A stretch of DNA of 64,000 nt, taken from assembly GCF_030813595.1 (NCBI RefSeq), contig NZ_JAUSUH010000002.1, forward strand, positions 310,001 through 374,000. The letters are read 5' to 3'. Positions 62,663 through 64,000 of the stretch are shown piece after piece (the first letter of the stretch is position 1; the number at the start of each line of letters is the position of its first letter). The notes under the pieces were generated by a model. It was not told where the DNA came from, ran no database searches, and saw nothing but the letters and a program-made list of their open reading frames with translations. The translations under genes were made by a program, and so were the position numbers. This DNA comes from Ancylobacter vacuolatus (lineage in GTDB: Bacteria > Pseudomonadota > Alphaproteobacteria > Rhizobiales > Xanthobacteraceae).

Positions 62663-63850
62663 ATGAAGACTTCAGTGCGCCTGTCTCTCGTCGCGTCCGC
62701 CGCCTTGGCGCTCACTTTCGCCATGGCGGCCCCCCATGCCCGCGCCGACGACCCGGGCATTACCCCGACCTCGATCAAGATCGGCATGATCGGCTCCCTC
62801 ACCGGCCCGGCAGCGGCGTGGGGATGGCCCACCATCAATGGCGCGCGTATGGTCTATGACGCGGTGAACGCGCAGGGCGGCATCAACGGACGCAAGATCG
62901 AGCTGGTGGTCGAGGATGAGCAATGCGCCCCGCCGATGGCGCTGGCGGCCGCCAAGAAGCTGATCCACCGCGACAAGGTCTTCATGCTGCATGGCGGCAG
63001 CTGCAGCGGGTCCATCCTCGCCACGCGCGACGAGGTGCTGGCCAATGAAGTGCCGATGATGATCCTCGTCGCGACCATGGACAAGATCGTCCAGGAAAAG
63101 CCGAACGATTACATCTACCGCGCCTTCCTGCCCGGCAGTTTCGACGGCAAGATCATCGCCGATTTCATCGCCACCATGCCGAACGTCAAGCGCGTCGTGG
63201 TCGTGGGCCATGCCGACGAACACGCCGGCGCGCGCTATGGCACGCTGACCGAAGGGCTGAAAAAGCACGGCGTCGAGCTGCTCGGCCTTGAGACCATCGA
63301 GACCGAGCTCACCGACGCGACCGCGCAGGTCCTGAAGATCAAGGACGCCAAGCCCGATGCCGTCGTGCTCGTCGGCCGGCCCGCCGCCTCGGCCGTCTTC
63401 CTGAAGGACGCCCACCGCCTGGGGCTGGATGTTCCCATGATCGGCGCCACCGTCGTCGATCTTCAGGATCTTGCCGACCGCATCGGCGGCACTGACGCGC
63501 TCAAGAACATGTATGTCGTCGCCGTCTATAAGGGCCCGCTCGGCAGCGAGGCCATGACGCCATGGCAGGAGATGCTGAAGAAGTACTATCCCTCCGACAA
63601 GGTGCAGGCCTCCTCCTTCCTCGGCACGTCCGGCGCCCTCGCAGTGGTCGAGGGGCTGAAGAAGGCCGGACCGGACCTCACTCGCGCGAAATTCGTCGAG
63701 GCGATGAACGGGATCCAGAATCTCGATGGCGGCCCGATGGCCTGCTCGCTCAGCTTCTCCGCCGCCGATCATGACGGCTGCCGGACGGGCGTGATGTGGG
63801 GCGTTCGCGACGGCAAGATCGTGGTGATCGGCGACCGCTGGAAGAACTGA
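62663..63850 (+). CDS. ABC transporter substrate-binding protein (branched-chain amino acid/aromatic type)
   Basis: 395 residues. Sec signal peptide MKTSVRLSLVASAALALTFA ending ...PHARA, then a type I periplasmic-binding fold of the LivK/HAAT group: IKIGMIGSLTGPAAAWG, INGRKIELVVEDEQCAPPMA, VFMLHGGSCSG, VVVGHADEHAGARYG. GGGGACC-type sequence precedes the ATG. Binding proteins of this class serve aromatic and heteroaromatic acids in many catabolic islands. It is followed by the start of its permease, so it probably takes up the substrate of the P450/nic pathway. Confidence 0.93.
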   Translation: MKTSVRLSLVASAALALTFAMAAPHARADDPGITPTSIKIGMIGSLTGPAAAWGWPTINGARMVYDAVNAQGGINGRKIELVVEDEQCAPPMALAAAKKLIHRDKVFMLHGGSCSGSILATRDEVLANEVPMMILVATMDKIVQEKPNDYIYRAFLPGSFDGKIIADFIATMPNVKRVVVVGHADEHAGARYGTLTEGLKKHGVELLGLETIETELTDATAQVLKIKDAKPDAVVLVGRPAASAVFLKDAHRLGLDVPMIGATVVDLQDLADRIGGTDALKNMYVVAVYKGPLGSEAMTPWQEMLKKYYPSDKVQASSFLGTSGALAVVEGLKKAGPDLTRAKFVEAMNGIQNLDGGPMACSLSFSAADHDGCRTGVMWGVRDGKIVVIGDRWKN

Positions 63851-63964
63851 ACCGTCCTGTCCATCCGCCGCGAGCAGTCCCAACGGGCCGCTCCTGGCCG
63901 ACATTCCCGCGTCCCGGCGGAGCCATTCCGCCGGGCCCTTCCTGCCGGACCGGATGGGGTTCAG

Positions 63965-64000
63965 ATGGAAATCGCGACACTGCTCTCCGTGGGGCTCTCC
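63965..64000 (+). CDS. ABC transporter permease (LivH-like), first codons only
   Basis: An ATG at 63965 opens MEIATLLSVGLS at the window's right edge, 115 bases after the binding-protein stop. The context and hydrophobic beginning suit a LivH-type permease, but only 12 codons are visible. Confidence 0.5.
   Translation, partial: MEIATLLSVGLS

Noticed and set aside
1-64000. CRISPR arrays, complete insertion sequences, rRNA genes
   Set aside because: No regularly spaced direct repeats, no transposase gene with terminal inverted repeats, and no rRNA sequence were seen on reading the window.

Overview
The window is high-GC DNA with densely packed, often 4-bp-overlapping genes and alphaproteobacterial gene neighbourhoods (SigF/NrsF with a bufferin operon, ECF42/YciI, Ancylobacter/Starkeya-like sugar ABC operons). 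It most likely comes from a Hyphomicrobiales chromosome, perhaps Xanthobacteraceae; the taxonomic placement is inference.

Layout. 1-1397: the N-terminal part of a secreted trypsin-like protease running off the left edge. 1454-8411: a LacI repressor divergent from a sugar operon (isomerase, Gfo/Idh/MocA oxidoreductase, ATPase, permease, binding protein), with two 14-bp operator half-matches 32 bp apart between them. 8479-16216: DNA repair and stress genes (alkyladenine glycosylase, large catalase KatE, exonuclease III), an ECF42/YciI pair, a MoaD-like/beta-propeller pair, and VOC and SRPBCC proteins. 16240-20138: sigF-nrsF divergent from a bufferin copper-buffering RiPP operon (BufA precursor, MNIO enzyme BufB, BufC, DoxX). 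The two transcription units carry the same promoter pattern, GTAACA-N16-CGAA.

20151-53971: a hybrid PKS-NRPS lipopeptide cluster of about 34 kb. Minus-strand genes encode a PKS-aminotransferase-NRPS megasynthase, a fatty-acyl-AMP ligase with carrier protein, a cyclic-nucleotide-binding-domain ABC exporter and a type II thioesterase. Plus-strand genes encode a PhyH-type dioxygenase, an ABM-like small protein, two NRPSs, a complete RND/MFP/OMF efflux system and an Sfp-type phosphopantetheinyl transferase. The logic resembles iturin/mycosubtilin: fatty acid activation, one malonate extension, beta-amination, then peptide assembly. Residues read from the three adenylation domains suggest Asp (epimerised to D), an uncertain Tyr-like residue and Val. 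The second E domain has lost its catalytic His, and the terminal C-PCP-TE module has no A domain.

54266-55763: the 3' half of a tRNA-Gly(GCC) with its own terminator, abutting decayed conjugative-element genes (parA', a ribbon-helix-helix protein, DUF2840', traF') and a broken Mrr-like gene. This is the scarred end of an integrated island extending rightward. 55889-64000: inside that island, a catabolic set: a P450 with a phthalate-dioxygenase-reductase-type partner, a tautomerase, a NicX-type 2,5-dihydroxypyridine dioxygenase, a NicF-like amidohydrolase, an SDR, a NicD-like deformylase, and a branched-chain-amino-acid-type ABC binding protein with the first codons of its permease.
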